From Paraburkholderia panacisoli (GTDB lineage Bacteria > Pseudomonadota > Gammaproteobacteria > Burkholderiales > Burkholderiaceae), in NCBI RefSeq assembly GCF_008369935.1, contig NZ_VTUZ01000007.1, forward strand, positions 124,001 through 188,000: 64,000 nt of DNA, read 5' to 3'. The translations under genes and the position numbers were made by a program. Positions within the stretch are counted from its first letter, which is position 1; each line of letters begins with the position of its first letter. A model generated the notes under the pieces. That model worked only from the letters and a program-made list of their open reading frames with translations. It was not told the origin of the DNA and did no database searches. Positions 8,561-17,786 of the stretch are shown piece by piece.

Positions 8561-9397
8561 TCATCGCAGGTCGCGGACCGCGACGTGGTCCATGTCGCCG
8601 AACACCTGGTTTTCGCCGACCATCCCCCAGATGAACGTGTACGCGCGCGTGCCGACGCCCGAGTGAATCGACCAGCTCGGCGAGATCACCGCCTGCTCGT
8701 TGTGCACGAGAATGTGGCGCGTCTCGTGCGGCTCGCCCATCATGTGAAAAACGGCGGCGTCGTCGGCGACGTTGAAGTAGAAATACACTTCCATGCGCCG
8801 CTCGTGCGTATGGCAGGGCATCGTGTTCCACAGGCTGCCCGCTTCGAGTTTGGTCATGCCCATCGACAATTGGCAGGTCGGCAACACCTCGGGCACGATG
8901 AACTTGTAGAGGGTGCGGCGGTTGCTCGTGGCGAGGTCGCCGAGCGTTTGCGGGGATGCCTGCGCCAGCGAAATCGTGCGGGTTGGATGCGACTCGTGCG
9001 CGGGCGCGCAGTTCAGGTAGAACTTCGCGGGGCGCGTGGCGTCGTCGCTGCCGAACGCGACGGCCTGCGCGCCTTTGCCGATGTAGGTCGCTTCCTCGTT
9101 GCGCACCGTGTAGCGCGTGCCGTCCACATCGACCCAGCCGTCGCCGCCGATGTTGATCGCGCCCAGTTCGCGCCGCTCCAGCAGATAGTTGACGCCGATC
9201 GACTTGCCGAGCGAGCCGGGCACCTCGACCGCGCGCGTCGCCGGCCACACGCCGCCGACGATGATCCGGTCGATGTGGCTATAGGTGAGCTTCAGTGCAT
9301 CGCGCTCGAACACCTGGTCGACCAGAAACGCCTTACGCAATCCGGTGGTGTCGAGGGTCTTTGCGTGTTCGCTGTTGATGGCCTGTCTCACTTCCAT
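8561..9397 (-). CDS. kduI: 5-dehydro-4-deoxy-D-glucuronate isomerase KduI
   Basis: A 278-residue cupin isomerase, the usual KduI length, converting 4-deoxy-L-threo-5-hexosulose uronate to 2,5-diketo-3-deoxygluconate. The metal-binding cupin motif [14 protein letters not shown] gives the conserved His, His and Glu ligands. [10 protein letters not shown] near the start and [16 protein letters not shown] near the end are family segments. It is the first gene of the minus-strand operon kduI-kduD-iclR and diverges from kdgT across a 310-base region containing two IclR-type palindromes. Confidence 0.95.
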   Translation of the reverse strand: MEVRQAINSEHAKTLDTTGLRKAFLVDQVFERDALKLTYSHIDRIIVGGVWPATRAVEVPGSLGKSIGVNYLLERRELGAINIGGDGWVDVDGTRYTVRNEEATYIGKGAQAVAFGSDDATRPAKFYLNCAPAHESHPTRTISLAQASPQTLGDLATSNRRTLYKFIVPEVLPTCQLSMGMTKLEAGSLWNTMPCHTHERRMEVYFYFNVADDAAVFHMMGEPHETRHILVHNEQAVISPSWSIHSGVGTRAYTFIWGMVGENQVFGDMDHVAVRDLR

Positions 9398-9485
9398 GTT
9401 TTGTCTCCGTTCGATTCGATCCGGGCGCGCTGCCGCACGCGTTCGGCAGCGCCGTTCTGGTCAGGACTGTAGCGCAGAATGACTA

Positions 9486-9506
9486 TTTCGGAACAGTGGT
9501 CCGAAA
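9486..9506. promoter_or_regulatory. Palindromic IclR-type operator, site 1
   Basis: TTTCGGA (9486-9492) and TCCGAAA (9500-9506) are exact reverse complements; extended by two bases each side they give nine-base arms around AGT with one mismatch. It lies 89 bases upstream of kduI. The core CGGAAC-N3-GGTCC matches the core of site 2, as expected for two operators of one dimeric IclR regulator. Confidence 0.6.
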
Positions 9507-9587
9507 ACTTTGTCTCGCTGCATCCAGCGTGGCAAGGCTTGCAGGCTGCACGCGGGTAAACGATGAGCGCAAATTCGAAAGAGAAAC

Positions 9588-9600
9588 GGAACGGCGTTCC
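9588..9600. promoter_or_regulatory. Palindromic IclR-type operator, site 2
   Basis: A perfect palindrome with six-base arms, GGAACG and CGTTCC, around one central G. With the preceding C it reads CGGAAC-N3-GTTCC, the same core as site 1. The two centres (9496 and 9594) are 98 bases apart, nearly nine helical turns. This site is about 110 bases upstream of kdgT and could control that gene, or cooperate with site 1 by looping. Confidence 0.6.
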
Positions 9601-9707
9601 TTTCACGATGCTATATTGCGCCGAAAGGGAGCAGTCCGGCGTCAGACCGGGACTTTTACCCCGGGTGATCCACCCGACCAACAGGACGCAAAGTCCATGG
9701 AGGAGGC

Positions 9708-10724
9708 ATGAAGATCAAGAAGGTCATCGACCGCATTCCCGGCGGCCTGATGCTGGTGCCGTTGTTGCTCGGCGCCTGTGTCCACACGTTCGCGCCGGGC
9801 GCGGGCAAGTACTTCGGGTCGTTCACCAACGGCCTGATCACCGGCACCGTGCCGATTCTGGCGGTGTGGTTCTTCTGCATGGGCGCGACGATCGATCTGC
9901 GGGCCACCGGCACCGTGTTGCGCAAGTCGGGCACGCTGCTCGCCACCAAGATGGTGGTGGCGTGGATCGTGACGCTGATCGCGGCGCGCTTCATCCCGGT
10001 GGACGGCATCAAGACCGGACTGTTCGCGGGGCTGTCGATCCTCGCGATCACGACGTCGATGGACATGACCAACGGCGGTCTCTATGCGGCGGTCATGCAG
10101 CAATACGGGACCAAGGAAGAGGCGGGCGCGTTCGTGCTGATGTCGGTCGAATCGGGGCCGCTCGTCAGCATGATCATTCTGGGCGCGACGGGCGTCGCGT
10201 TCTTCGAGCCGCGGCTCTTCGTCGGGGCGGTGCTGCCTTTCCTGATCGGCTTCGCGCTGGGCAATTTCGACAGCGATCTGCGCGAGCTGTTCGGCCGCTG
10301 CGTGCATCCGCTGATTCCGTTCTTCGGCTTCGCGCTCGGCAACGGGATCGACCTGAACGTGATCGTCACGAGCGGCTTGCCGGGCGTCGTGCTCGGTCTC
10401 ACGGTCATCGTCGTGACGGGCATTCCGCTGATTCTCGCCGACCGCTGGATCGCGGGCGGCAATGGGGCGGCGGGGCTGGCGGCGTCGTCGACGGCGGGGG
10501 CCGCGGTGGCGAATCCGGCGATCATCGGCGACATGATTCCGAGCTTCAAGCCGCTGGTGCCGGCCGCTACCGCGATGGTCGCGACCGCTTGCCTCGTAAC
10601 CGCGATCCTCGTGCCGATTCTCACCGCGTTGTGGGTGCGTCGTCATCACGCACGCGACGCGTTGCGCGAGGAATTCGCGACGGCGCAGCCGGCGCCGCTC
10701 AATGAGCGGGACGCGCGCGTTTGA
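9708..10724 (+). CDS. kdgT: 2-keto-3-deoxygluconate permease KdgT
   Basis: A 338-residue inner-membrane symporter with about ten hydrophobic segments. [20 protein letters not shown] at the start, [20 protein letters not shown] and [18 protein letters not shown] are characteristic of KdgT. It imports 2-keto-3-deoxygluconate with protons. A GGAGGAGG ribosome binding site lies just before the ATG. The gene diverges from kduI-kduD, which make the same compound inside the cell, and shares the palindromic control region with them. The C-terminal tail after the last helix is short and charged. Confidence 0.93.
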   Translation: MKIKKVIDRIPGGLMLVPLLLGACVHTFAPGAGKYFGSFTNGLITGTVPILAVWFFCMGATIDLRATGTVLRKSGTLLATKMVVAWIVTLIAARFIPVDGIKTGLFAGLSILAITTSMDMTNGGLYAAVMQQYGTKEEAGAFVLMSVESGPLVSMIILGATGVAFFEPRLFVGAVLPFLIGFALGNFDSDLRELFGRCVHPLIPFFGFALGNGIDLNVIVTSGLPGVVLGLTVIVVTGIPLILADRWIAGGNGAAGLAASSTAGAAVANPAIIGDMIPSFKPLVPAATAMVATACLVTAILVPILTALWVRRHHARDALREEFATAQPAPLNERDARV

Positions 10725-10737
10725 GCTTGTGTCAGGT

Positions 10738-10773
10738 GGCCCGTTTTGTCCGTGATCGAGACGGGAACGGGCC
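10738..10773 (+). terminator. Hairpin downstream of kdgT
   Basis: GGCCCGTT (10738-10745) pairs perfectly with AACGGGCC (10766-10773), and an inner CCGT/ACGG pair can extend the stem. No T tract follows, so it is only a candidate terminator. It lies between the convergent kdgT and acetyltransferase genes. Confidence 0.4.
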
Positions 10774-10792
10774 ATGCATGACGGCGCGGCGA

Positions 10793-11392
10793 TTAGCGCC
10801 CGAGCTTCGCTTCAAGCATCGCCTTCACGCCTGGCCACTCGTCATCGATGATGCTAAAGCGCACCGAGTTGCGCTTGCGTCCATCCGGCATGATCCGTTC
10901 ATGCCGGACCACCCCTTCCTGTTTCGCGCCGATGCGCAGAATCGCCGCGCGTGACCTGTCATTGAGTTCATCGGTCGTGAACTGCACGCGCACGCATTGC
11001 AGCGCGTCGAACGCGTGGCTCAGCAGCAGATACTTCGCCTCGGTGTTCACCGCCGAGCGCTGCACCGACTCGCTCAACCACGTGTGGCCGATTTCGAGCT
11101 TGCGGTTCGCGCGGTCGATCTTCCAGAAGCGCGTGCTGCCGACAATCGCGCCGCTCTCACGCAGCACGATCACGAACGGCATCACGGTGCCGGCAGCGCG
11201 CCCGTCGAGCGCGGTCGCGATATAGCCGCCGATGGTGTCCGGCCCCGGCACCACCGTAAGCTTCAGGTTCCATAGTTCGCCGTCCGTGGCGGCGTCGAGC
11301 AGCGCTTGCGCGTGGTCGTGCTGAAGCGGGCGGAGTTCGACGATCGCGCCGGTCAGGGTGGGCTGCATAAGTCGAGAGGGGGTATCGTTCAT
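10793..11392 (-). CDS. GNAT family N-acetyltransferase
   Basis: A 199-residue acetyltransferase of the RimJ/RimL-like group. The N-terminal half contains TGAIVELRPLQHDHAQALL, and the core shows SGAIVGSTRFWKID, RKLEIGHTWL and ESVQRSAVNTEAKYLLL, where acetyl-CoA would bind. Acceptor unknown. The ATG at 11392 gives the normal length, while upstream frames give a non-homologous extension. It begins only seven bases past the T-run of the upstream gene's terminator and has no good ribosome binding site, so the true start may be the internal ATG eight codons later. Confidence 0.85.
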   Translation of the reverse strand: MNDTPSRLMQPTLTGAIVELRPLQHDHAQALLDAATDGELWNLKLTVVPGPDTIGGYIATALDGRAAGTVMPFVIVLRESGAIVGSTRFWKIDRANRKLEIGHTWLSESVQRSAVNTEAKYLLLSHAFDALQCVRVQFTTDELNDRSRAAILRIGAKQEGVVRHERIMPDGRKRNSVRFSIIDDEWPGVKAMLEAKLGR

Positions 11393-11398
11393 GGCAAT

Positions 11399-11430
11399 AA
11401 AAAAGGTCCGCGAGCAAAGGCTCGCGGACC
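11399..11430 (-). terminator. Rho-independent terminator of the aldehyde dehydrogenase gene
   Basis: On the minus strand an 11-base perfect stem (11405-11415 with 11420-11430, loop of four) is followed by six T residues (11404-11399). It lies 72 bases past the stop of the aldehyde dehydrogenase gene and just before the acetyltransferase start, a textbook intrinsic terminator. Confidence 0.9.
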
Positions 11431-11502
11431 CGGTGTGACGATTCGAAACAGCGCGGGCTGGCAGGCTTGCGTCAGCCTGCCTCAGCCCGCCCTCGGCTGG
11501 CC

Positions 11503-12948
11503 TTAAGCCGACATCACCGACACCGCCTTCGTGACCAGATAGCCTTCCATCGCTTCCGGGCCGCCTTCCGAGCCATAGCCCGAGTCCTTCACGCCGCCGA
11601 ACGGCATTTCCGGCGAAGGGGTGGCCGGCTGGTTGATCCACAGCATGCCGACTTCCATCTGCTGCGACAGCAGATGCACGTTGCTGAACGACTTCGTGTA
11701 CGCATAGCCCGCGAGGCCATACGGCAGGCGGTTGGCTTCGGCGATCGCCTCTTCGAGCTTGTCGAAGCCGCGAATCGCGGCGATCGGGCCGAACGGCTCG
11801 TTGTTGAACACGTCCGCTTCGAGCGACACGTTGGTCAGCACGGTCGGCGCGAAGAAGTTGCCTTCCGAGCCCACGCGTTCGCCGCCCGTCGCCACCGTCG
11901 CGCCGGTCTTGCGCGCGTCGTCGAGCACCTTGCTCATTGCGCTCAGGCGGCGCGCGTTGGCGAGCGGCCCGAGGGTCGTGCCTTCCGCGAGACCGTCGCC
12001 GAGCTTGAGGCTCTCGGCGTGCTTGACCAGCGCCGCGGCGAACTCTTCGCGGATGCTGTTGTGCACGAGGAAGCGGGTCGGCGAGATGCAGACCTGGCCC
12101 GCGTTGCGGAATTTCGCGCCGCCGGCCGCCTTGACGGCGAGCGCCACGTCCGCATCTTCCGCCACGATGACCGGCGCATGACCGCCCAGTTCCATCGTCG
12201 CGCGCTTCATGTGCGCGCCGGCCAGCGCGGCCAGTTGCTTGCCGACCGGCGTCGAGCCGGTGAACGTGACCTTGCGGATCACCGGATGCGGAATCAGGTA
12301 GCTGGAAATTTCAGCCGGGTCGCCGAACACGAGGCCGACCGTGCCCGCCGGCACGCCGGCTTCGACGAATGCCCGCAACAGCGCCGCCGGCGACGCCGGG
12401 GTTTCTTCCGGCGCCTTCACGAGGAACGAGCAGCCGCAGGCGAGCGCCGCGCTCAGCTTGCGCACCACCTGGTTGACCGGGAAATTCCACGGCGTGAACG
12501 CCGCGACCGGGCCGATCGGCTCCTTGAGCACCAGTTGCTGCGCCGCGAGGTTGCGCGACGGCACGATCCGGCCGTACACGCGGCGGCCTTCGTCGGCGAA
12601 CCATTCGATGATGTCGGCGGCGGCCAGCACTTCGACGCGCGCTTCGGCGAACGGCTTGCCCTGTTCCTGCGTCATCAGGCGGCCAATGTCGGAGGCGCGC
12701 TCGCGCACCAGTGCGGCAGCTTTGCGCATGGTTGCGGCGCGTTCGTTGGCCGGAATCTTGCGCCATGCTTCGAAGCCGCGCTGCGCGGCTTCGAGCGCGC
12801 GGTCGAGGTCGGCAATGCCGGCGTGGGCCACTTTGCCGATGGGCTGGCCGGTGGCCGGGTTGATGACGTCGAGGGTCTTGCCGCTGGCGGCGTCGCACCA
12901 TTCGCCGTTGATCAGAAGTCGGGTATCGGTATAGCTCGAAGTGGCCAT
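11503..12948 (-). CDS. NAD(P)-dependent aldehyde dehydrogenase, alpha-ketoglutaric semialdehyde dehydrogenase type
   Basis: A 481-residue aldehyde dehydrogenase of the succinate-semialdehyde dehydrogenase group. The catalytic Cys is in [14 protein letters not shown], the general base Glu in [11 protein letters not shown], and the cofactor loop in [10 protein letters not shown]. From memory the sequence resembles alpha-ketoglutaric semialdehyde dehydrogenase I of Azospirillum, an enzyme of non-phosphorylative sugar-acid catabolism, more than GabD. That function suits the nearby uronate genes, but succinate semialdehyde remains possible. The ATG at 12948 follows an AGGAA ribosome binding site by seven bases; the longer frame upstream adds unrelated residues. 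Confidence 0.8.
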   Translation of the reverse strand: MATSSYTDTRLLINGEWCDAASGKTLDVINPATGQPIGKVAHAGIADLDRALEAAQRGFEAWRKIPANERAATMRKAAALVRERASDIGRLMTQEQGKPFAEARVEVLAAADIIEWFADEGRRVYGRIVPSRNLAAQQLVLKEPIGPVAAFTPWNFPVNQVVRKLSAALACGCSFLVKAPEETPASPAALLRAFVEAGVPAGTVGLVFGDPAEISSYLIPHPVIRKVTFTGSTPVGKQLAALAGAHMKRATMELGGHAPVIVAEDADVALAVKAAGGAKFRNAGQVCISPTRFLVHNSIREEFAAALVKHAESLKLGDGLAEGTTLGPLANARRLSAMSKVLDDARKTGATVATGGERVGSEGNFFAPTVLTNVSLEADVFNNEPFGPIAAIRGFDKLEEAIAEANRLPYGLAGYAYTKSFSNVHLLSQQMEVGMLWINQPATPSPEMPFGGVKDSGYGSEGGPEAMEGYLVTKAVSVMSA

Positions 12949-13354
12949 GCTGGGTTCCTGTGAATGGGAAAAAACGACAGGCCGCGCAGTCGTGGAGCAA
13001 GCGGACGACACGTGCGCGGCCATGGATGGACTGCCGATAGCAATCATCTTATCTGATTGCGCGCGATCGCACCGGACGCGGGCCCGGTTGCGGGACGCGG
13101 CACGCCGTTTGCGAGGCTTCCGTCACGGCGCTGGATAATCGGTCGAAGCGGCGTCGCGCAAAGAGGCGTACAGTCAAGCGGCGGTGGCAGTTGCGGTGGC
13201 GGCAAAAGGCCCGGGCCCGTGGCCATTGACCGTGCCGAAGCGGCTTCGGGCAGGCACCAGCTGACTTGAGCGAAGCGCGACGCAAGGTTCGAAAGCGGCG
13301 GCCCGAAGACAGCGACTGCAACCCAATCAACCCAGATCCACACGAGGAATCAAC
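12949..13354. other. Divergent intergenic region upstream of the cold-shock gene
   Basis: This 406-base region separates the aldehyde dehydrogenase and cold-shock genes. It must hold both promoters and probably a long cold-shock leader RNA, as is usual for such genes. No convincing operator or riboswitch was seen. Confidence 0.4.
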
Positions 13355-13558
13355 ATGCCTACCGGTACAGTGAAGTGGTTTAACGACGCGAAAGGCTTTG
13401 GCTTCATCACGCCCGATGACGGCGGCGAAGATCTGTTCGCGCATTTCTCGGAGATTCGCTCCGAGGGTTTCAAGTCGCTGCAGGAAAACCAGAAGGTCAG
13501 CTTCGAAATCAAGCAGGGGCCGAAGGGTAAGCAGGCGGCGGATATCAAGCCCGTCTGA
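13355..13558 (+). CDS. Cold-shock protein (CspA family)
   Basis: A 67-residue single cold-shock domain, the standard length. Both RNA-binding motifs are intact: KGFGFITP (RNP1) and DLFAHFSEI (RNP2), preceded by [10 protein letters not shown]. It binds single-stranded nucleic acid and acts as an RNA chaperone and antiterminator. An ACGAGGAA ribosome binding site precedes the ATG. It is monocistronic. Confidence 0.97.
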   Translation: MPTGTVKWFNDAKGFGFITPDDGGEDLFAHFSEIRSEGFKSLQENQKVSFEIKQGPKGKQAADIKPV

Positions 13559-13821
13559 CGAAGGAGGGTGGCCGGCCCCGCGCGTTGGGGCGTGGGGTCG
13601 GCCGCGCTGCGATGAGTTAGCCGCGCAAGTTGCTGCGAAAGTCGGCGAGCCGTTGCTGAGTAGTTGCGGCGACACCTGGTTGCCGCGACATCGCCCGCTA
13701 TACCCGCATCCGTCAAACCCAGCCGTTCGACGCGGCCGCGATCCCTTCGAGTCATTCATCGCGCACGTCCGCAAACGCCGCATCGCGCCGCTCACGCGGA
13801 TGCCGCCGTGGCACCGCGACA

Positions 13822-14390
13822 TCACGTACGAGTGCGTCCCGCGCGCTGCGGGCCCGCAGTGTTGCGCGGCAGCACGCGGTCGGACAGATGGCGAGCCTCG
13901 TCCAGATCATGCGTGGCGATCAGTGCGGCGATGCCGTGCGCACGCGTGAGCGACAGCAACAGGTCTTGCAGACGCATGCGGGTCATCGCATCGACGGCGC
14001 TGAACGGCTCTCGTCGAACAGCACTAGATCCGGCTGCGGCAACAGCCGGCGCGCCAGTGCCACGGGCTGCGCCATGCCGTCTGGCACTTGCCTGGGCAGC
14101 GCCGCGCCCGTGCCCGCGAGGCCAACTTCATCGGGCAGGCGGGCCACGTGAGGGTCATCGCCTTGCCTGCGGGCCGGTGGCAAACGCGAAGTTGTTGGCC
14201 ACGCTCAGCCACCCAGCCTTGGTTCCTGAAAATTCTCGCCGACATGCGGCGAGGGTCCACGCTGGGCGAACCCATCGAGCAGAAACTCGCCGTCGAATCC
14301 GTGATCGAGCCCGGCGAACACGCGCAGCAATGGCGCATTGCAGCATGTATGAAATCGGGGTGAGGTGCGAGAGCGCCACGCCGCCAATGT
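13822..14390 (-). pseudogene. Decayed ABC transporter ATPase (nitrate/sulfonate/taurine type)
   Basis: Three frames on the minus strand carry successive parts of one ATPase. The first part reads LLRVFAGLDHGFDGEFLLDG, the second LLPQPDLVLFDE (Walker B), and after a frameshift near 14018 the third reads PFSAVDAMTRMRLQDLLL then IATHDLDEARHLSDRVLPRN (D-loop and H-loop). The signature motif has degraded from LSGGMAQRVALAR to VPDGMAQPVALAR, and the Walker A end is missing. No partner permease or binding protein is nearby. It is a relic of an SsuB/NrtD-like protein. Confidence 0.8.
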
Positions 14391-14445
14391 GGCACGATCA
14401 TGTCAACGGCCGCCACCGCGCGTCCAGTCGACAAGCGAGGCCTTC

Positions 14446-14838
14446 GTGGACAAGGACAGCGCATACCAGCAGATCACCGACAACGGCGGCGAACCTTATG
14501 CAAGGTACTTCGCCGCGCAGAACCCCGATCATCCACTCACGCCATTCTGCTATCGCTACCTGTTCGAAAAAGATCAGGGCGCGCGCACGGCGAGACACGA
14601 CGAAGAGCGCGGTTTCGCGCTGAAGTCGCTCGCGCAGATGGAGTCGTCCTCGCACATCGCGCAGGCGGCGGCGAGCGCGTCGCGCGATGCCGCCACGGCC
14701 GCGCACACGTCGGCGCTGAGCGCGCGGCGCTCCGCGTTCTGGACCATGATCGCGGCCATCGCGTCGGCACTCGGCGTAGTGGTAAACGCTGCCCTTAATC
14801 TGGGCTGGCTCGATTGGGCAAGACACATCGTGCGGTGA
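14446..14838 (+). CDS. Hypothetical protein with C-terminal membrane anchor
   Basis: Not recognised. From the GTG preceded by a GAGG site the protein has 130 residues. The N-terminal 45 residues are soluble (ITDNGGEPYARYFAAQ, FCYRYLFEKDQGAR). A Ser/Ala-rich helical stretch (HIAQAAASASRDAATAAHTS) follows, then one transmembrane helix near the end (MIAAIASALGVVVNAALNLGW). The topology suggests a tail-anchored or single-pass protein. It sits alone just upstream of the hopanoid promoter. Confidence 0.6.
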   Translation: MDKDSAYQQITDNGGEPYARYFAAQNPDHPLTPFCYRYLFEKDQGARTARHDEERGFALKSLAQMESSSHIAQAAASASRDAATAAHTSALSARRSAFWTMIAAIASALGVVVNAALNLGWLDWARHIVR

Positions 14839-14969
14839 GCTTGGCAATGGCCGCGCAACGGGCGAATCAGCGCGCATTCTCTCCTAATACCACACCGAAA
14901 AGACAAGCGAGCGTCACTCGAAACTAAACATAAGAACAATGCCGCAAGCAGCGGGAACGCAGTATTATC

Positions 14970-15002
14970 CTTCAGGTTTCCTTCAGCTTTGCTCCGTACT
15001 AT
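14970..15002 (+). promoter_or_regulatory. PmrA/PhoB-type tandem box and -10 upstream of hpnJ
   Basis: Two identical hexamers CTTCAG (14970-14975 and 14981-14986) lie on an 11-base period. Ten bases later comes TACTAT (14997-15002), a good -10. No -35 is needed at an activator-dependent promoter of this class. The element is about 90 bases before the hpnJ ATG and is almost base-for-base repeated at 21047-21079 in front of the second hopanoid operon. Confidence 0.65.
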
Positions 15003-15092
15003 TTGCGCCACGACTCGCGCCTACGCGACTCTTGGTCCTATTAGCTTCCCGACAAAATACTGAAAGCGCCGTTCAGGCTCGCTGGAGCACTC

Positions 15093-16514
15093 ATGAAAAC
15101 TCTGTTCTTGCAGGCTCCGTCTTTCGACGGTTTCGACGGCGGCGCGGGTTCGCGCTACCAGGCGAAACGTGAGGTCAAGTCGTTCTGGTATCCCACCTGG
15201 CTTGCACAGCCGGCCGCTCTGATTCCCGACAGCCGCGTGTTCGATGCGACCGCGAATGGCGCATCGGTCGAAGAGACACTTAAGATCGCGGAGCAATACG
15301 ATCTCGTCATCATCCACACCAGCACCCCGTCGTTTCCCACCGACGCGATGTTCGCGCAGCATCTCAAGCAACACAAGCCGTCGCTATTGATCGGCATGGT
15401 GGGCGCCAAGGTCGCGGTCGATCCGCACAACTCGCTCACCGCGACCGAGGCGATCGACTTCGTTTGCCGCGAAGAATTCGATTTCACCTGCAAGGAAATC
15501 GCCGAAGGCGTGCCGTTCGCGCAGATCAAGGGCTTGAGCTATCGCGCGGCGGACGGTTCGATCGAGCATAACGAAGCGCGCCCGATCCTCGAGAACATGG
15601 ACGAGTTGCCGTTCGTCGCGCCGGTCTACAAGCGCGATCTGACGATTCCAAACTACTTCAACGGTTACCTGAAGCATCCGTACGTGTCGCTCTACACGGG
15701 CCGCGGCTGCCGCTCGAGGTGCACGTTCTGCCTATGGCCGCACACCGTCGGCGGCCACGCCTATCGGACGCGTTCGGTCGAGCACGTGCTCGAAGAGGTC
15801 AAGTGGATTCGCGACAACATGCCTGAAGTCAAGGAGATCATGTTCGACGACGACACGTTCACCGACTTCAAGCCACGCGCGGAAGAGATTGCGCGCGGCA
15901 TGGGCAAGCTGGGCGTGACGTGGTCGTGCAACGCCAAGGCGAACGTGCCTTACGCGACGCTGAAGATCATGAAGGACAACGGCCTGCGCCTGCTGCTCGT
16001 CGGCTACGAGTCGGGCGACGACCAGATCCTGCTGAACGTCAAGAAGGGCTTGCGCACGGATATGGCGCGGCGTTTCGCGAAAGACTGCCGCACGCTTGGC
16101 ATCAAGGTTCACGGCACCTTCATTCTGGGCTTGCCGGGCGAGACGACGGAAACGATTCAGAAGACCATCGAGTACGCGAAAGAGGTCAATCCGTTGACGA
16201 TCCAGGTGTCGCTCGCCGCACCGTATCCCGGTACCGTGCTCTACAACCAGGCGGTCGAGAACGGCTGGCTCGCGGAGAATAAGGTCATCAATCTCGTCAG
16301 CAAGGAAGGGGTGCAGCTGGCGGCGATCGGCTATCCGCATCTGTCGCGCGACGAGATGTATCACCAGCTCGAAAACTTCTACAAGCGCTTCTATTTCCGG
16401 CCGTCGAAGATCTGGGAAATCCTGCGCGAGATGTTCACGAGTTGGGACATGATGAAACGGCGCTTGCGTGAAGGCGTCGAATTCTTCCGCTTCCTGCGCG
16501 CCCATCAAGCGTGA
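15093..16514 (+). CDS. hpnJ: Hopanoid biosynthesis radical SAM protein HpnJ
   Basis: A 473-residue radical SAM enzyme with an N-terminal B12-binding-like domain (about residues 1-140) and the cluster motif C206-x3-C210-x2-C213 in GRGCRSRCTFC. HpnJ is reported to contract the sugar head group of glycosylated bacteriohopanetetrol to give the cyclitol ether. The opening segment MKTLFLQAPSFDGFDGGAG and the FILGLPGETTETI SAM-domain segment are typical. It is the first gene after the tandem-box promoter. Its stop overlaps the GTG of hpnI, so the two are coupled. Confidence 0.95.
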   Translation: MKTLFLQAPSFDGFDGGAGSRYQAKREVKSFWYPTWLAQPAALIPDSRVFDATANGASVEETLKIAEQYDLVIIHTSTPSFPTDAMFAQHLKQHKPSLLIGMVGAKVAVDPHNSLTATEAIDFVCREEFDFTCKEIAEGVPFAQIKGLSYRAADGSIEHNEARPILENMDELPFVAPVYKRDLTIPNYFNGYLKHPYVSLYTGRGCRSRCTFCLWPHTVGGHAYRTRSVEHVLEEVKWIRDNMPEVKEIMFDDDTFTDFKPRAEEIARGMGKLGVTWSCNAKANVPYATLKIMKDNGLRLLLVGYESGDDQILLNVKKGLRTDMARRFAKDCRTLGIKVHGTFILGLPGETTETIQKTIEYAKEVNPLTIQVSLAAPYPGTVLYNQAVENGWLAENKVINLVSKEGVQLAAIGYPHLSRDEMYHQLENFYKRFYFRPSKIWEILREMFTSWDMMKRRLREGVEFFRFLRAHQA

Positions 16515-17671
16515 GCGCCACACATCTGCTCGCCGTCACGCTGGCCTACGCGTGTGCGGCGGCGGCTGTGTTCGGCATCGGCTACACCTTGCTGGCCGGC
16601 GCGCTGATCGGGCGTTTCTTCGCCCGGCCGGTGGCCGAACCGGCCAGTTTTCCGCCGGTCACGATCGTCAAGCCGCTGCATGGCAGCGAATGGGCGCTGC
16701 TCGCCAATCTGTCGAGTTTCTGCTTGCAGAATTACCCGGGGCCGATGCAATTCGTCTTCGGCGTGCACGACTCGACCGACCCGGCGCTGCAAGCCGTCGA
16801 CGAACTGCGGCGGCTGCATCCGGAAGCGGACATCACCGTGGTGGCCGATGCGCGTCTGTACGGCCCTAACCGCAAGATCAGCAACATCCTCAACATGCTG
16901 CCGCACGCGCGGCACGACGTGCTGGTGTTCGCCGACAGCGACGTGAGCGTCGAGCCCGATTATCTGCGCAACGTGATCGGCGAATTGCAGAAGCCGGAGG
17001 TCGGGCTCGTCACCTGCGCGTATCGCGGGCAGCCCGATCCGGGCTTCTGGCCGCGGCTGTCGGTTAAGGCCACCAACTACCAGTTCCTGCCCAGCGTGGT
17101 GACCGGCCTTGCGCTCGGGCTCGCCCGGCCGTGCTTCGGGCAGACCATCGCGATGCGGCGCGACACGTTTGAAAAAATCGGCGGCTTCACGCCGTTCGTG
17201 CGGCATCTCGCCGAAGATCACGCGATCGGCGAGGCGGTGCGCATGATTGGCGAGAAGGTGGTGATTCCGCCGTTCCCGATCTCGCATGCGTGCGTCGAAG
17301 CGAGCGCGACGCAGCTGGTCGCGCATGAACTGCGCTGGAGCCGCACGATTCGCCATATTGATCCGCTCGGGCATCTGGGCTCGGCGCTGATTCATCCGCT
17401 CGCGTTCGCGCTGCTTGCCGTCGCGTTTTCGGGCGGCGCGATCTGGGCATGGCCGCTTGTGCTGATCGCCATGTGCGCGCGGCTTGCGCTGCAACTGCTC
17501 ACCGACCGCGCGTTGCGGCTGCGCTCCCGCGACATGTGGTTGCAGCCGATATGGGATATCGTATCATTTGCGATTTTCGTCGCGAGCTTCCTGTCCTCGC
17601 GTGTGATCTGGCGGGGCTTCAGCTTCAAGGTGGACGGCGACGGTCTGCTGTCGGCGGCGCGCGACGAATGA
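16511..17671 (+). CDS. hpnI: Hopanoid-associated glycosyltransferase HpnI
   Basis: A 386-residue membrane glycosyltransferase of GT2, ceramide-glucosyltransferase type. A transmembrane helix opens the protein (TLAYACAAAAVFGIGYTLLA). The catalytic domain follows with FADSDVSVEPDYL (metal-binding Asp motif) and RHLAEDHAIGE (general base). Two or three helices close it. The (Q/R)xxRW motif reads HELRW, with His in the first position. HpnI adds N-acetylglucosamine to bacteriohopanetetrol. Its GTG overlaps the hpnJ stop. A paralogue lies at 21621. Confidence 0.9.
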   Translation: MSATHLLAVTLAYACAAAAVFGIGYTLLAGALIGRFFARPVAEPASFPPVTIVKPLHGSEWALLANLSSFCLQNYPGPMQFVFGVHDSTDPALQAVDELRRLHPEADITVVADARLYGPNRKISNILNMLPHARHDVLVFADSDVSVEPDYLRNVIGELQKPEVGLVTCAYRGQPDPGFWPRLSVKATNYQFLPSVVTGLALGLARPCFGQTIAMRRDTFEKIGGFTPFVRHLAEDHAIGEAVRMIGEKVVIPPFPISHACVEASATQLVAHELRWSRTIRHIDPLGHLGSALIHPLAFALLAVAFSGGAIWAWPLVLIAMCARLALQLLTDRALRLRSRDMWLQPIWDIVSFAIFVASFLSSRVIWRGFSFKVDGDGLLSAARDE

Positions 17672-17786
17672 CAGATTAACGGCAGGTTGGGTCGGCAATG
17701 AAGCAAGAGTTTTTCGAACCGCGAGACGGCGGCAAGACAGCGGTGGCAGTGTCAATGACAGTAGCGCGCGCGCACGAGGTGGCCGC

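Noticed and set aside
9601..9707. Possible riboswitch upstream of kdgT: a GGACGCAAAGTCC hairpin near the ribosome binding site recalls part of the GEMM (c-di-GMP-I) motif
   Set aside because: Only this short hairpin resembles GEMM; the receptor helix and conserved upstream elements are missing.
15281..15290. Single CTTAAG inside hpnJ, considered as another regulator box
   Set aside because: It is one hexamer within codons, with no partner at 11 bases.
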